Origin: an uncultured Ruminococcus sp.
Lineage (GTDB): Bacteria > Bacillota > Clostridia > Oscillospirales > Ruminococcaceae
Direction: 5' to 3'
NCBI GenBank assembly: GCA_902787365.1
Contig: CADAGC010000015.1
Location: forward strand, 1-64,000
DNA: 64,000 nt
Shown piece after piece: positions 1-8,404 of this stretch; within the stretch, counting starts at the first letter, position 1; the number at the start of each line of letters is the position of its first letter. The notes under the pieces were generated by a model, which worked only from the letters and a program-made list of their open reading frames with translations, made no database searches and was not told the DNA's origin. The position numbers were made by a program, and so were the translations under genes.

Positions 1-348
1 TAAGAAGTGAAGAACGCTGCCCTTGTCCTTGACATTGGAGATAAGAGCCTTCCATGTGTCGGAAGTGAACATCTTGCCGCTCTCGATGCTCTCGTTTACG
101 AGCTTTGCGCCCTGAGAGTATATCTGGCCGCAGCCTAAAGCATTGTGGCCGACCTCGGAGTTGCCCATATCATCATCAGAGGGCAGACCAACTGCGCCGC
201 CGTGAGCCTTAAGTGTTGTATAGGGGCACTCTGCCTTAAGCTTATCAAGTGTAGGTGTGTTTGCCTCGGTTACAGCGTCACCAAGACCTGTAACGGAGAT
301 ACCCACACCGTCCATAACTACTAATACTACGGGTTTTTTCTTTGCCAT
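1..348 (-). CDS. gpmI: 2,3-bisphosphoglycerate-independent phosphoglycerate mutase, N-terminal part (runs off the left edge)
   Basis: Only the first 116 codons are in the window. The protein opens with MAKKKPVVLVVMDGVGIS, the first metal-binding Asp of the alkaline-phosphatase-like fold, and reaches the GNSEVGH motif, whose Ser is the phosphorylated catalytic residue. Known role: interconverts 3- and 2-phosphoglycerate using Mn2+, without a 2,3-BPG cofactor. The ATG at 348 follows an AAAGGTCGG-like site. It lies 41 bases downstream of tpiA on the same strand, so the two glycolytic enzymes are probably co-transcribed from the tpiA promoter. Identification is firm; the rest of the gene is not visible. 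Confidence 0.95.
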   Translation of the reverse strand, partial: MAKKKPVVLVVMDGVGISVTGLGDAVTEANTPTLDKLKAECPYTTLKAHGGAVGLPSDDDMGNSEVGHNALGCGQIYSQGAKLVNESIESGKMFTSDTWKALISNVKDKGSVLHFL

Positions 349-389
349 AAAAAACCGACCTTTCTATTTACAGAAATTATACTATATGC

Positions 390-1166
390 TTAACCCTCAA
401 CAGCTGCCTGAACGATAGTGTTGAAGTCGTTAGCCTTAAGTGAAGCGCCGCCGATAAGGCCGCCGTCGATGTCAGGCTTTGCAAGAAGCTCTGCTGCGTT
501 GCCTGCGTTCATAGAGCCGCCGTACTGGATAGTTACTGCATCAGCTGTTGCCTGGTCATAGAGCTTAGCAAGCTGTGCTCTGATGAATGCGCAGACTTCC
601 TGTGCCTGGTCGGGAGTAGCTGTAAGGCCTGTGCCGATAGCCCATACAGGCTCGTAAGCGATAACTACCTTCTTAACCTGCTCTGCTGTTAAAGACCAGA
701 GGTCGAGCTTTATCTGACGAGCGATAACTTCTTCTGTTATGTTGCACTCACGCTCCCACTTAAGCTCACCTACGCAAACGATAGGCTTAAGGCCGCCGTT
801 AAGAGCAGCGATAGTTCTCTTGTTTACTGTCTCGTCTGTCTCACCGAAATACTGTCTTCTCTCGCTGTGGCCGATAACAACGTACTCAGCGCCTACCTCA
901 ACGAGCATATCAGCGGAAATCTCACCTGTGAAAGCGCCGCTCTTCTCAAAGTGAACGTTCTCAGCGCCTACCTTGACATTAGAGCCTGCTGTAGCAGCAA
1001 CAGCTGTTTCAAGGTTTGTGAAAGGAACGCAGGCGATGACCTCTACCTTGCCCTCAGCGTTAGCTACGAGGGGCTTGATAGCCTCTAAAAGCTCCTTAGC
1101 CTCGGGTCTTGTCTTGTTCATCTTCCAGTTGCCTGCGATAATTGCTTTTCTTACACTCTTGTTCAT
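390..1166 (-). CDS. tpiA: Triosephosphate isomerase
   Basis: A full-length 258-residue TIM barrel. Visible catalytic features are the N-terminal GNWKMN with the substrate-binding Lys, IGHSERR with the catalytic His, and AYEPVWAIGTG with the catalytic Glu followed by mobile loop 6; the phosphate-binding GGS and GGASL loops are near the C-terminus. Interconverts dihydroxyacetone phosphate and glyceraldehyde 3-phosphate in the cytoplasm. The start is supported by AAGGAGAT eight bases upstream. A consensus promoter lies just upstream (1214-1242), and gpmI follows on the same strand, forming a two-gene glycolytic unit. Confidence 0.97.
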   Translation of the reverse strand: MNKSVRKAIIAGNWKMNKTRPEAKELLEAIKPLVANAEGKVEVIACVPFTNLETAVAATAGSNVKVGAENVHFEKSGAFTGEISADMLVEVGAEYVVIGHSERRQYFGETDETVNKRTIAALNGGLKPIVCVGELKWERECNITEEVIARQIKLDLWSLTAEQVKKVVIAYEPVWAIGTGLTATPDQAQEVCAFIRAQLAKLYDQATADAVTIQYGGSMNAGNAAELLAKPDIDGGLIGGASLKANDFNTIVQAAVEG

Positions 1167-1213
1167 TTTTAAAATCTCCTTTTACAAAAATTTGGATAAA
1201 AAACTACACTACT

Positions 1214-1242
1214 ATTATACTACAATGCCACCTCATTGTCAA
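1214..1242 (-). promoter_or_regulatory. Promoter of tpiA-gpmI
   Basis: On the minus strand, TTGACA (1237-1242) and TATAAT (1214-1219) are separated by exactly 17 bases, a perfect sigma-A type consensus. It lies about 50 bases upstream of the tpiA start. Confidence 0.85.
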
Positions 1243-1262
1243 TGATTTAACGATTTTTTTAC

Positions 1263-1294
1263 ATAGCAAAAGCCGCTGCGCATCAGGCAGCGGC
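1263..1294 (-). terminator. Intrinsic terminator of the small membrane-protein gene
   Basis: On the minus strand, an 8-bp GC stem (GCCGCTGC/GCAGCGGC, 1272-1279 and 1287-1294) is followed by CTTTTGC. It lies downstream of the stop at 1311 and just upstream of the tpiA promoter. Confidence 0.7.
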
Positions 1295-1310
1295 CAAAGT
1301 ACCTTTATAA

Positions 1311-1568
1311 CTAATCGGGAATATATACCGTCACCAACACACACATAAGCACAAAGCTCACTATCAGCTTGGCAGCGATCATTTTAGGGGGCGCATCCTC
1401 CTTGCCTATGAGTTTTCTGAAAAACGGAGTGACAAAAAAGCCCATAGCCAGTGTCAGAACGCCGCCGATGATAGATTTTTCACCCATTTCAAACATTCCT
1501 ATAGCAAGAATCTCATAGAAAAACGCAAAGCCCCATTCGACTTTTTTGCTGAATTCTTTCATTTTCAT
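1311..1568 (-). CDS. Small two-helix membrane protein, unknown function
   Basis: The product is about 85 residues. An amphipathic N-terminus (MKMKEFSKKVEWGFAFFYE) is followed by hydrophobic segments around residues 18-45 and 60-82, so it is probably an inner-membrane protein with two or three helices. No family recognised. The start at 1568 (or 1562) is chosen because the preceding ten codons have no ribosome site; GGGG lies just before the ATG, a weak site. It lies downstream of citrate synthase on the same strand (51-base gap) with its own terminator, so it may be the last gene of that transcript. Confidence 0.55.
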   Translation of the reverse strand: MKMKEFSKKVEWGFAFFYEILAIGMFEMGEKSIIGGVLTLAMGFFVTPFFRKLIGKEDAPPKMIAAKLIVSFVLMCVLVTVYIPD

Positions 1569-1619
1569 ACCCCGCAAAAAGGCCGTTGCCAAACACAACA
1601 GCCCTTGATCATCATAGTA

Positions 1620-2966
1620 TTATCTGTTTTCAAGCGGTATGTATACCTTTTCTCTGATGACCGACTTATATGCAGGTCTGATTATACGCTTGCCTGTTAC
1701 CATTTCCTCAAAGCGGTGAGCAGCCCAGCCTGCCATTCTCGATACTGCGAACAGCGGTGTGAACAGGTCCTCGGGAATGCCGAGCATTCTGTAAACAAGG
1801 CCCGAGTACATATCAACATTTGCGCACATCACCTTTGACGAGCCCTTTACCTCTGCAAAAAGCTCGGGCGTAAGCTCTTCTATAAGCTTCAAGAGATTGA
1901 ATTCCTTCTCATATTCAGTACCCTTTGCAAGCTTTTCGGCGTTGGCCTTAAGTATAACAGCTCTCGGGTCGGAAAGGGTGTATACAGCGTGCCCCATACC
2001 GTAGATAAGCCCCGAATCATCGTGCAGCTCTTTTCTTAGGATCCTTCTTAAGCAGTCGGCTACCTCGCCTTCGTCCTCCCAGTTCTTGACGGTGCTCTTT
2101 ATAACATCGTGCATACTGATGACCTTTGCGTTAGCGCCGCCGTGACGGGGGCCTTTGAGCGAGCCTATAGCAGCAGAATATGCCGAATAGGGGTCTGTGC
2201 CAGAAGATGTGAGCACACGACAGGTAAATGTCGAGTTGTTGCCGCCGCCGTGCTCTGCGTGAATCATAAGCATTATGTCAAGAAGCTTTGCCTCGGCGTC
2301 TGTGAACTTTCTGTCAGGCCTCAGTGCCGAAAGGATCATCTCGGCGGTGGAGTGCTCTTTCTTAAGCGGGTGGAGTATCATGCTCTTGTTGTCATAAGCA
2401 CGTCTCTTGACCTGATAAGCCGAGACCATTATATTAGGCATCTTTGAGATTATGGATATAGCTGTTGCCATTTCCACCTCGGGCGAACGGTTCTCGGGGT
2501 CGTCGTCATAAGAATAGAGCGACAGCACAGAACGTGCGAGCTTGTTCATTATGTTCGGCGAGGGTGATTTAAGTATCATATCCTCAAAGAAATTATCGGG
2601 AAGCTCTCTATTCTCAGCTATTATCTGCGAAAAAGCGCTCAGCTCGTCCTTTGAGGGCAGGTCGCCCATAAGCAGAAGATAAACTATCTCCTCAAAGCCG
2701 AAGCGGTTTTCCTTTACAACATTGTTCACAAGGTCATTGATATTATAACCTCTGAATATAAGCTGACCCGGTATAGGAGCCTTCTCACCCTCGTTGATAA
2801 CATAACCGTGAACATTACATATATTGGTAAGCCCTGCAAGCACACCTGTTCCGTCGGCATTACGCAGGCCTCTCTTTATAACATATTTGTCATAGAACTT
2901 AGGGTCTATCGTGTTGTTGTTAACAAACTGTTTGCATAAAAGCTTTCTCGCATTCTCGTTTATCAT
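1620..2966 (-). CDS. gltA: Citrate synthase
   Basis: 448 residues, the usual length for the longer bacterial type II-like or clostridial form. Catalytic signatures are HAEHGGGNNSTFTCR (His that polarises oxaloacetate), GPRHGGANAKV and GHAVYTLSDPR (second His) and, later, an Asp/Arg region near FEEMVTGKRIIRPAY. Condenses acetyl-CoA with oxaloacetate; in a fermentative anaerobe it likely feeds 2-oxoglutarate and glutamate synthesis rather than a full cycle (inference). The ATG at 2966 has a strong TAGGAGGAGAGG ribosome site. It has its own promoter at 3007-3035. Some related enzymes act as 2-methylcitrate or Re-citrate synthases; the motifs here fit the Si-type enzyme. Confidence 0.93.
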   Translation of the reverse strand: MINENARKLLCKQFVNNNTIDPKFYDKYVIKRGLRNADGTGVLAGLTNICNVHGYVINEGEKAPIPGQLIFRGYNINDLVNNVVKENRFGFEEIVYLLLMGDLPSKDELSAFSQIIAENRELPDNFFEDMILKSPSPNIMNKLARSVLSLYSYDDDPENRSPEVEMATAISIISKMPNIMVSAYQVKRRAYDNKSMILHPLKKEHSTAEMILSALRPDRKFTDAEAKLLDIMLMIHAEHGGGNNSTFTCRVLTSSGTDPYSAYSAAIGSLKGPRHGGANAKVISMHDVIKSTVKNWEDEGEVADCLRRILRKELHDDSGLIYGMGHAVYTLSDPRAVILKANAEKLAKGTEYEKEFNLLKLIEELTPELFAEVKGSSKVMCANVDMYSGLVYRMLGIPEDLFTPLFAVSRMAGWAAHRFEEMVTGKRIIRPAYKSVIREKVYIPLENR

Positions 2967-3006
2967 AGACCTCTCCTCCTAACTGATAATAATAGTGTGA
3001 ATATAT

Positions 3007-3035
3007 ATTATAACACATTTTGGCAGGTTTGTCAA
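3007..3035 (-). promoter_or_regulatory. Promoter of citrate synthase
   Basis: Minus strand TTGACA (3030-3035), 17-base spacer, TATAAT (3007-3012): perfect consensus about 40 bases before the start codon. Confidence 0.85.
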
Positions 3036-3050
3036 ATCATTTACTGTATA

Positions 3051-3530
3051 TCAGGCATCAATTAGCAGACAAACCGCCGTAGCACTCATGCCAAGCCCCT
3101 CGCCCGTAAAGCCCAGTTTCTCCTCGGTGGTGGCTTTTACCGAAACCTGCGAGATGTCAATACTCAGGGCTGATGCGATATTGCGGCGCATATTTTCTAT
3201 ATGCGGTGAGAGCTTCGGGCGCTGTGCGCATATAGTCGAGTCGATATTGCCCACCTTGTAGCCCTGACTTGCAATAATTCCGCCCACGCTTTTCAAAAGC
3301 TCTATGCTGTCAGCCCCCTTGTAGGCAGGGTCGGTGTCAGGGAAATGCTTTCCAATATCGCCGAGCGCCAAAGCACCCAGCAGCGAATCCATTACAGCGT
3401 GAACGAGCACATCAGCATCGCTGTGGCCGTCAAGCCCCATTTCATATGGGATATCAACGCCGCCAAGAATAAGCTTTCTGCCCTCTTTGAGCCTGTGAAC
3501 ATCATAACCGTGACCTATACGCATCATCAT
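3051..3530 (-). CDS. ispF: 2-C-methyl-D-erythritol 2,4-cyclodiphosphate synthase
   Basis: 159 residues, standard for IspF. Metal-binding signature GHGYDVHRL is at the N-terminus, followed by [14 protein letters not shown] and the C-terminal [14 protein letters not shown] motif. Catalyses the cyclisation of CDP-ME-2-phosphate in the non-mevalonate isoprenoid pathway, normally as a trimer with Zn2+. The start codon overlaps the pheA stop by four bases (ATGA), so the two are translationally coupled. Three Met codons in a row (MMMRIGHGY) leave the exact start ambiguous by one or two residues; GGAG lies upstream within pheA. Confidence 0.95.
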   Translation of the reverse strand: MMMRIGHGYDVHRLKEGRKLILGGVDIPYEMGLDGHSDADVLVHAVMDSLLGALALGDIGKHFPDTDPAYKGADSIELLKSVGGIIASQGYKVGNIDSTICAQRPKLSPHIENMRRNIASALSIDISQVSVKATTEEKLGFTGEGLGMSATAVCLLIDA

Positions 3531-4642
3531 ACTATCTCCTTATAGTTGCCGAGGAATCTGAAATATGCAAGCTCGCTTTCAAGCTCTGCAAGAAGCTTTG
3601 CCACCTCGGGGGTCTTTATGCTTCCCTCAAAATCGAGGTAGAACACAACGTCAAAATCAGAATTGGCTATGGGCTTTGACTCTATCATCGTAAGATTCAG
3701 CCCTGCCACCGAGAACTTGGTGAGCATTCTGTAAAGCGCCGAGCGTGTGTGCGGAAGTGTCAGGCTCACCGATATGGTGTTTGCATCATCGGGGCAGAGC
3801 GCTTCCTTTGAAATGAGTATAAAGCGTGTGTAGTTGTCATTTGCGTTTGCTATATTCTCTGCAAGAATTTCAAGCCCCATATCCTTAGCACATCTGCGTG
3901 AGCATACTGCGGCTATAGGCTCGTCACTCTCCCTCACCTTATCTGCGGCAAGTGCGGTATTAAAATGCTCGTGGCTCTTCAAGTGATGTGCGCCGAGAAA
4001 TTCAGAGCACTGCATAAGCGCCTGCGTGTGGGAGTAGACTATCGTTATATCCTCTATCTTAGTTCCCGATTTAGCGGCAAGGCAATGGTCTATCCTCACC
4101 TTGGTAGATGCGCATATCTTAAGGTCATATTTTTTCATAAGCTCATAGGTGCGTGATACGCTGCCTGCGGTAGAGTTCTGAATAGGCAGTATTCCAAAGT
4201 CCGCCGAGCCGTCCATAACGCTCTTGAACACATCCTCAAAATCGGCAAAAAAGGTCTTTTCACCGTTTGGCAGCAGCTTGTCCGCCGCCTCTTCGGAATA
4301 TGAGCCTGCCGTGCCGGGAACTGACACCTTGGCAGGGACGCTCAGGTCAAGCACCTTGCAGGAGATATTATCCCTGTCGGCAAAAAAGCGCTGATATTGC
4401 AGGCTTTTTGATATATCCATAAGAGTTGTGAACAGCACCTCTGAGGAGTTTTCAAGCCCTTTTGGCGCTTCGCTGCGCACACGCTTTATTATCTCCTTTT
4501 CACGAGATGACTGGAACACCTCTAAATTATTTGCAAGCTTATATTCAGCCACGTCCATACAAAGCGCCATACGCTTTTCAAAAAGCTCGGCTATCTGCTT
4601 GTCAGTTTCGTTTATCTGTTGTCTGAGTGAAGTTAGATCCAT
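3527..4642 (-). CDS. pheA: Bifunctional chorismate mutase / prephenate dehydratase
   Basis: 371 residues from the ATG at 4642, chosen because AAAGGA lies seven bases upstream and the protein then opens with the chorismate mutase helix ([16 protein letters not shown]). Order: AroQ-type chorismate mutase (about 1-85), prephenate dehydratase lobes (about 105-285; the TRF motif of the active site is in [10 protein letters not shown]), ACT regulatory domain (about 295-371, with ESKP, the phenylalanine feedback motif). Converts chorismate through prephenate to phenylpyruvate. Coupled to ispF by a 4-base overlap, a functionally unrelated partner. Likely feedback-inhibited by Phe. Confidence 0.95.
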   Translation of the reverse strand: MDLTSLRQQINETDKQIAELFEKRMALCMDVAEYKLANNLEVFQSSREKEIIKRVRSEAPKGLENSSEVLFTTLMDISKSLQYQRFFADRDNISCKVLDLSVPAKVSVPGTAGSYSEEAADKLLPNGEKTFFADFEDVFKSVMDGSADFGILPIQNSTAGSVSRTYELMKKYDLKICASTKVRIDHCLAAKSGTKIEDITIVYSHTQALMQCSEFLGAHHLKSHEHFNTALAADKVRESDEPIAAVCSRRCAKDMGLEILAENIANANDNYTRFILISKEALCPDDANTISVSLTLPHTRSALYRMLTKFSVAGLNLTMIESKPIANSDFDVVFYLDFEGSIKTPEVAKLLAELESELAYFRFLGNYKEIV

Positions 4643-4659
4643 TGTTATTATCCTTTTCA

Positions 4660-4712
4660 TATCAATCGCCCGAATGGGCATACTGCGCCAAAGGCGCACC
4701 TTACCTGTTACC
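4660..4712 (-). repeat. Dispersed palindromic intergenic element, copy a
   Basis: Read on the minus strand: GGTAACAGGTAAGGTG, then hairpin GCGCCTTTGGCGC, then a second hairpin GCCCATTCGGGC. The same order and almost the same hairpins recur at 31335-31400. It sits after the mgtE terminator and before pheA. Confidence 0.6.
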
Positions 4713-4720
4713 TTTTATCT

Positions 4721-4746
4721 GAAAAAGAGCTGCACTCGGCAGCTCT
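4721..4746 (-). terminator. Intrinsic terminator of mgtE
   Basis: Minus strand hairpin AGAGCTGC/GCAGCTCT (4739-4746 with 4726-4733) followed by a T run, five bases after the mgtE stop. Confidence 0.8.
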
Positions 4747-4751
4747 TTATA

Positions 4752-6128
4752 CTAAACACTAAGCCCGAACACCAGCATAGCTATGTTGAAGAAGACAAAC
4801 GTTGTCGCCGTGTCAACAATAGTCGTGATAAGCGGTGCTGCCATTATCGCAGGGTCAAGCTTACAGCGCTTTGCCAGCATAGGCAGCATACAGCCTATGA
4901 GCTTTGACATGATAACTGTACAAATTATCGCCCCGCTGACGCATATCGACATCTTCAGCGGGTCAGAGCTTGACTCGACAAAATAGGTGTAGGTTATATA
5001 AATTCTCAGCCCGTTTACGATAGCAAGAATTGAGCTTACAATCAGCGCTATGCGGAATTCCTTGAACACTACCTTGAAGAAATCCCTCAGCCTTATCTCA
5101 CCTACTGACATACCACGAATGACCATAGTCGAGGTCTGCGAACCGCAGTTGCCGCCCGTGCCCGTAAGCATCGGTATGAAAGAAACAAGCAGCGGCACAG
5201 CTGCAAAGGCCGCCTCGTATTTGGTGATTATCGTGCCCGTAAGTGTTGCCGAAAGCATAAGTATGAGCAGCCACATTATCCTGTTTCTTGCGTGTGTGAA
5301 AACGCTCGTCTTGAAGTATTCGTCCTCGGCAGGGGCTACGGCTGCCATTTTCGAGAAGTCCTCAGTCGTCTCGTCCTCAATAACGTCCATTACGTCGTCG
5401 AATGTGATAATGCCGACTATCCTGTTTTCCTTGTCAACAACAGGGAGTGCCAGAAAGTCGTATTTTGAGAACTGCCTTGCAACTACCTCTCTGTCTTCAA
5501 GGGTATCTACAGAGATAACGTTTGTGTCCATTATCTCCTCAACACGCTTGTCATCATCAGATGTGATAAGGTCAAGCACCGAGAGAACGCCTATTAGCTT
5601 TCTTGACTCGGTAACATAGAGGGTGTAGACTGTTTCCTTGACAACGCCTACCTCTTTTATCTTGCGAAGCCCCTCGGCGACTGTCATATCCTTTGTAAGA
5701 TATACATACTCCGTAGTCATTATTGACCCTGCGGAATCCTTGGGGTATTTGAGTATCTGGTTTATCTGCTTTCGTGTTTCATTGTCTGTTGATTTTAAGA
5801 TACGTGCAACGACATTTGCAGGCATCTCCTCAATGATATCAACGGTATCATCTATGAACAGGTCATCAAAAACCGCCTCAAGCTCCTTATCGGAAAAGGC
5901 GTTTATAAGCGTCATCTGCATATCGCTCTCCATATAGGAGAAAACGTCCGCCGCTGCGTCCTTGGGCAGCAGCCTGAAAAGCAGGGGCAGCTCCGTCTTG
6001 TCATTCTCGGCGTGCTCGTAGTAGTATCTTAAGATATCTGCGATATCCGCCTCGTTCATGTTGACGAACAGTTCTTTTATCTTCTTAACATCTTTAGAGC
6101 CCAAAAGCTCCATTATCTCTTCGTTCAA
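4752..6128 (-). CDS. mgtE: Magnesium transporter MgtE
   Basis: 458 residues with the full MgtE layout: N-terminal superhelical Mg-sensing domain (about 1-130), two CBS domains (about 135-260), then five membrane helices (about 285-455). Imports Mg2+ down its gradient; in the family, Mg2+ bound between cytosolic domains closes the pore. The likely start is a TTG at 6128 preceded by AAAGGGTG. The leader carries no recognisable M-box but does hold a 26-codon ORF with its own strong ribosome site (see 6156-6236) and a hairpin overlapping that ORF's stop, which suggests post-transcriptional control. Confidence 0.95.
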   Translation of the reverse strand: MNEEIMELLGSKDVKKIKELFVNMNEADIADILRYYYEHAENDKTELPLLFRLLPKDAAADVFSYMESDMQMTLINAFSDKELEAVFDDLFIDDTVDIIEEMPANVVARILKSTDNETRKQINQILKYPKDSAGSIMTTEYVYLTKDMTVAEGLRKIKEVGVVKETVYTLYVTESRKLIGVLSVLDLITSDDDKRVEEIMDTNVISVDTLEDREVVARQFSKYDFLALPVVDKENRIVGIITFDDVMDVIEDETTEDFSKMAAVAPAEDEYFKTSVFTHARNRIMWLLILMLSATLTGTIITKYEAAFAAVPLLVSFIPMLTGTGGNCGSQTSTMVIRGMSVGEIRLRDFFKVVFKEFRIALIVSSILAIVNGLRIYITYTYFVESSSDPLKMSICVSGAIICTVIMSKLIGCMLPMLAKRCKLDPAIMAAPLITTIVDTATTFVFFNIAMLVFGLSV

Positions 6129-6155
6129 AGTTTATCACCCTTTCGTGAAATAATA

Positions 6156-6236
6156 TCACGAGCAGGTATATTCAGATATGGACGCACTTGCCCATATGTG
6201 AGTATGCCTATCCCGCAATCGACTGACGTCGTCCAT
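6156..6236 (-). CDS. Candidate 26-residue leader peptide upstream of mgtE
   Basis: An ATG at 6236 is preceded by AAAGGAG at eight-base spacing and starts a 26-codon ORF (MDDVSRLRDRHTHIW...) ending in TGA at 6156. mgtE starts 27 bases later. The ORF lies on the mgtE transcript, about 60 bases after the promoter at 6302-6330. A hairpin (TCGTGA/TTCACGA) covers its stop codon and comes just before the mgtE ribosome site. Leader peptides control Mg transporter genes in enterobacteria (mgtL for mgtA); whether this one does so is inference. It may also be a chance ORF. Confidence 0.4.
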   Translation of the reverse strand: MDDVSRLRDRHTHIWASASISEYTCS

Positions 6237-6301
6237 GTCTTCAACTCCTTTATTACGAAATATAATATGCAGGCAGGTTTTCCTTTGCCGCATACATATT
6301 T

Positions 6302-6330
6302 ATTTTACTATATTTCGCCCCTTTTGTCAA
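6302..6330 (-). promoter_or_regulatory. Promoter of the mgtE leader and mgtE
   Basis: Minus strand TTGACA (6325-6330), 17-base spacer, TAAAAT (6302-6307). Transcription would begin near 6295, giving a leader of about 165 bases with an early hairpin (ATGC/GCAT arms around 6255-6290) and the short ORF. Confidence 0.75.
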
Positions 6331-6343
6331 GCAAAAATACGCA

Positions 6344-6380
6344 TAAAAAAAGGCTGCCCGCCTGCAATATACAGACGAGC
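6344..6380 (-). terminator. Intrinsic terminator of the VWA gene
   Basis: Minus strand hairpin with arms 6372-6380 and 6356-6364 (9 bp including G-U pairs), a short spacer and a run of seven T. It ends just before the mgtE promoter. Confidence 0.75.
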
Positions 6381-6391
6381 GCCCATGTTAA

Positions 6392-7018
6392 TTATTTCTG
6401 AAGCTTTTTCTTCCAGCCGCCTGTGGCTTTCTTGCCTGCACGTATCTGCATAAGCGGCTCTGCCATTGCTGCGAACATCATTCTCGTGCCCATAGCCGAC
6501 GCTTCATAATCGCAGGCCATATCCTCGGAAATACCAACGCTCTTAGCCGTAGTCACCGAGTCGATATTTGCGCCTATGAAGATAAACTCCCAGCCTGCTT
6601 TTTCTTTCTGCTGCTCGATGAGCTTTTTGAGCGCTCTCTGCGTGAAAGTGCGTGAAGCGTTTTCCATGCCGTCGGTGGTTATCACAAATATCGTATGCTC
6701 GGGAACGTCCTCTTCCCTTGCGTATTTGTGTATGTTGGCTACGTGCTTTATAGCATTTCCTACTGCATCATAAAGCGCCGTGCAGCCACGCACGAAGTAA
6801 TCCTCCCTCGTCATCTGCCTTATGTCTGTGAGCTTTACCCTGTCATAGAGCACCTCATCTCTGTCATCAAACAGCACCACCGATACAAAAGCCTCGCCCT
6901 CCTGCGTTTTCTGCTTTTCTATCATCGAGTTGAAGCCGCCTATTGTGTCGCTTTCAAGTCCTGACATCGAACCGCTTCTGTCCAAAATAAATACCATTTC
7001 TGTTAAATTCTTTTTCAT
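6392..7018 (-). CDS. von Willebrand factor type A domain protein
   Basis: 208 residues from the ATG at 7018, which has AAAGGAATGAGG upstream; the in-frame region before it has no ribosome site. A single VWA domain fills the protein. The MIDAS metal site is complete: DRSGSMSG (DxSxS) at the N-terminus, a Thr in CTALYDAVG, and an Asp in ITTDGMENAS. No signal peptide or membrane segment, so it is cytoplasmic. The C-terminus is basic (KKATGGWKKKLQK). Such stand-alone VWA proteins usually work with a partner such as a chaperone AAA or a kinase, but no such partner is adjacent. Substrate unknown. Confidence 0.8.
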   Translation of the reverse strand: MKKNLTEMVFILDRSGSMSGLESDTIGGFNSMIEKQKTQEGEAFVSVVLFDDRDEVLYDRVKLTDIRQMTREDYFVRGCTALYDAVGNAIKHVANIHKYAREEDVPEHTIFVITTDGMENASRTFTQRALKKLIEQQKEKAGWEFIFIGANIDSVTTAKSVGISEDMACDYEASAMGTRMMFAAMAEPLMQIRAGKKATGGWKKKLQK

Positions 7019-7141
7019 AATCCTCATTCCTTTCATCATCTCGCAGGGGTCTTTACCTTGCTCTGTATATATGATAGCATACTTTTTTAAGAAAGTGGTC
7101 GCCTGCGAAGCGACATTTAGAAGCAAGATTTAAGAAATAAG

Positions 7142-7237
7142 AAAAGCCCGCCATATTCAGCGGGCAGATTATTATTCATAATGCTGCAAGGGCATTTCAA
7201 AAGGGGTTTGGGGGCGACCGAAAAGCCCCCAAAACAA
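7142..7237 (-). terminator. Two hairpins downstream of ybaK, the second an intrinsic terminator
   Basis: Minus strand: first a stem TGGGGGC/GCCCCCA (about 7210-7235) ending in CCCCTTTT, then GCCCGC/GCGGGC (7146-7151 with 7160-7165) followed by TTTTC. Both lie between ybaK and the VWA gene. Confidence 0.65.
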
Positions 7238-7256
7238 GTTTTGCAACGGATAACAT

Positions 7257-7742
7257 TTATACTGCTATCTTGTCTGTCTTCGCCTTTGTAACGGCTATCA
7301 AATCTTTTGGCGAAAGGAATATCTGCGAGCCTAACCGCCCGCCGCTGATTATCACCTCATCAAAGTCCAGCACGCTCTCGTCGATAACTGTCAAAAACAG
7401 CTTTTTCATTCCAATCGGCGACACACCGCCCCTTATGTAGCCTGTGGCGGCGTTTATGTCCTTAACGTGCAGAAGCTCAACGCTTTTCTTGCCTGCTGCC
7501 CTTGCGGCGGCTTTGAGGTCAAGCTCCTTTTCAATGGGTATGACGAACACGCATATCTCGTTGTCCTTGCCCTTGCCCGCTAAGGTCTTGAATGACATAT
7601 CCCTGCTCTGCCCGAGCATATCAGCAATATGCACCCCGTCAATAAAATCCTCGCACTCGTAGGTGTTCACCTTGTATGCAACGCCTGCTTTGTCGAGAAT
7701 TCGCATAGCGTTTGTTTTTACGTCCTTTTCTTTTTTAGCCAT
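7257..7742 (-). CDS. ybaK: Cys-tRNA(Pro)/Cys-tRNA(Cys) deacylase, YbaK/EbsC family
   Basis: 161 residues; the ATG at 7742 has AAAGGAG upstream. The YbaK/ProX-type editing fold fills the protein: the conserved Lys lies in MSFKTLAGKGKDNEICVFVIP, and the C-terminal GGVSPIGMKK and GGRLGSQIFLSP loops are typical. Known role: hydrolyses mischarged Cys-tRNA(Pro) in trans. Its start overlaps the queH stop by eight bases, so it is coupled to a tRNA-modification gene. Both then act on tRNA quality. Confidence 0.9.
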   Translation of the reverse strand: MAKKEKDVKTNAMRILDKAGVAYKVNTYECEDFIDGVHIADMLGQSRDMSFKTLAGKGKDNEICVFVIPIEKELDLKAAARAAGKKSVELLHVKDINAATGYIRGGVSPIGMKKLFLTVIDESVLDFDEVIISGGRLGSQIFLSPKDLIAVTKAKTDKIAV

Positions 7743-8388
7743 TGTCCTGCTCCTTTTGTTGTTTTCTATGATCTGCTTCTTTCTTTGAGAACACGCACCC
7801 GCAGTAATCCTGCCTGTAGAGGTCATATTCGTGTGACAGCTCTATCGAGCGCTTATAGCCGTTTTTCTTCTTGAAATCCGACGGCAGAAACGCCACGCCG
7901 TATTTCTCGCTTATCTCCTTTGATATGTCGTAAAGCGCCTGTGCGTTCTTGTAGGGCGAGATAGAAAGCGTCGTGGTAAAATAGTCAAAGCCGTGCTCCT
8001 TTGCATAAGCCGCCGCCTTTTCTAAGCGTAACCGAAAGCAGGCAAAGCACCTCTCACTCCCCTCGCCCAAGGCTTCAAGCCCCTTTACCGCATCATAGAA
8101 TTCCTGTTCGTTGTATTCGCACGGTAAAAAGTGAACGGGGTTATCAAGCGGCATAGAGCCAATCAGCCGCTCAAGCTCTGCCGAGCGCTTTTCAAACTCC
8201 TGCGGCGGGTAGATGTTGGGGTTATAGAACATATCGGTTATCTCGAAATATTTTGTGAGATATTCAAGCACATAGCTCGAACAGGGTGCACAACAGCTGT
8301 GCAGCAAAAGCGTTTTCTTCTCGCCGCTTTGCGCTATGCTTCCCAGCACCTCATCTGTCATCTGCTGTATGTTTATTTTATTTGGCAT
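7735..8388 (-). CDS. queH: Epoxyqueuosine reductase QueH (DUF208)
   Basis: 217 residues from the ATG at 8388, with AAAGGTGAT upstream. Conserved Cys motifs of QueH are visible: LLHSCCAPCSSYVLEYL near the N-terminus (adjacent Cys pair plus CxxC), RCFACFRLRLEK in the middle, and DYCGCVFS near the C-terminus; these bind a 4Fe-4S cluster and a second metal. Catalyses the last step of queuosine synthesis, epoxyqueuosine to queuosine in tRNA, and is a non-orthologous replacement for QueG. No other queuosine genes are near, so the organism may salvage or synthesise precursors elsewhere. First gene of a two-gene operon with ybaK. Confidence 0.92.
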   Translation of the reverse strand: MPNKINIQQMTDEVLGSIAQSGEKKTLLLHSCCAPCSSYVLEYLTKYFEITDMFYNPNIYPPQEFEKRSAELERLIGSMPLDNPVHFLPCEYNEQEFYDAVKGLEALGEGSERCFACFRLRLEKAAAYAKEHGFDYFTTTLSISPYKNAQALYDISKEISEKYGVAFLPSDFKKKNGYKRSIELSHEYDLYRQDYCGCVFSKKEADHRKQQKEQDNG

Positions 8389-8404
8389 ATTATCACCTTT
8401 AAAA

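Noticed and set aside
3531..4751. Longer pheA start at 4699
   Set aside because: The upstream codons overlap the dispersed repeat copy and have no ribosome site; 4642 has AAAGGA and begins the chorismate mutase helix.
6129..6300. M-box magnesium riboswitch before mgtE
   Set aside because: The conserved M-box core sequences are not recognisable; the leader is dominated by a short ORF and two simple hairpins.
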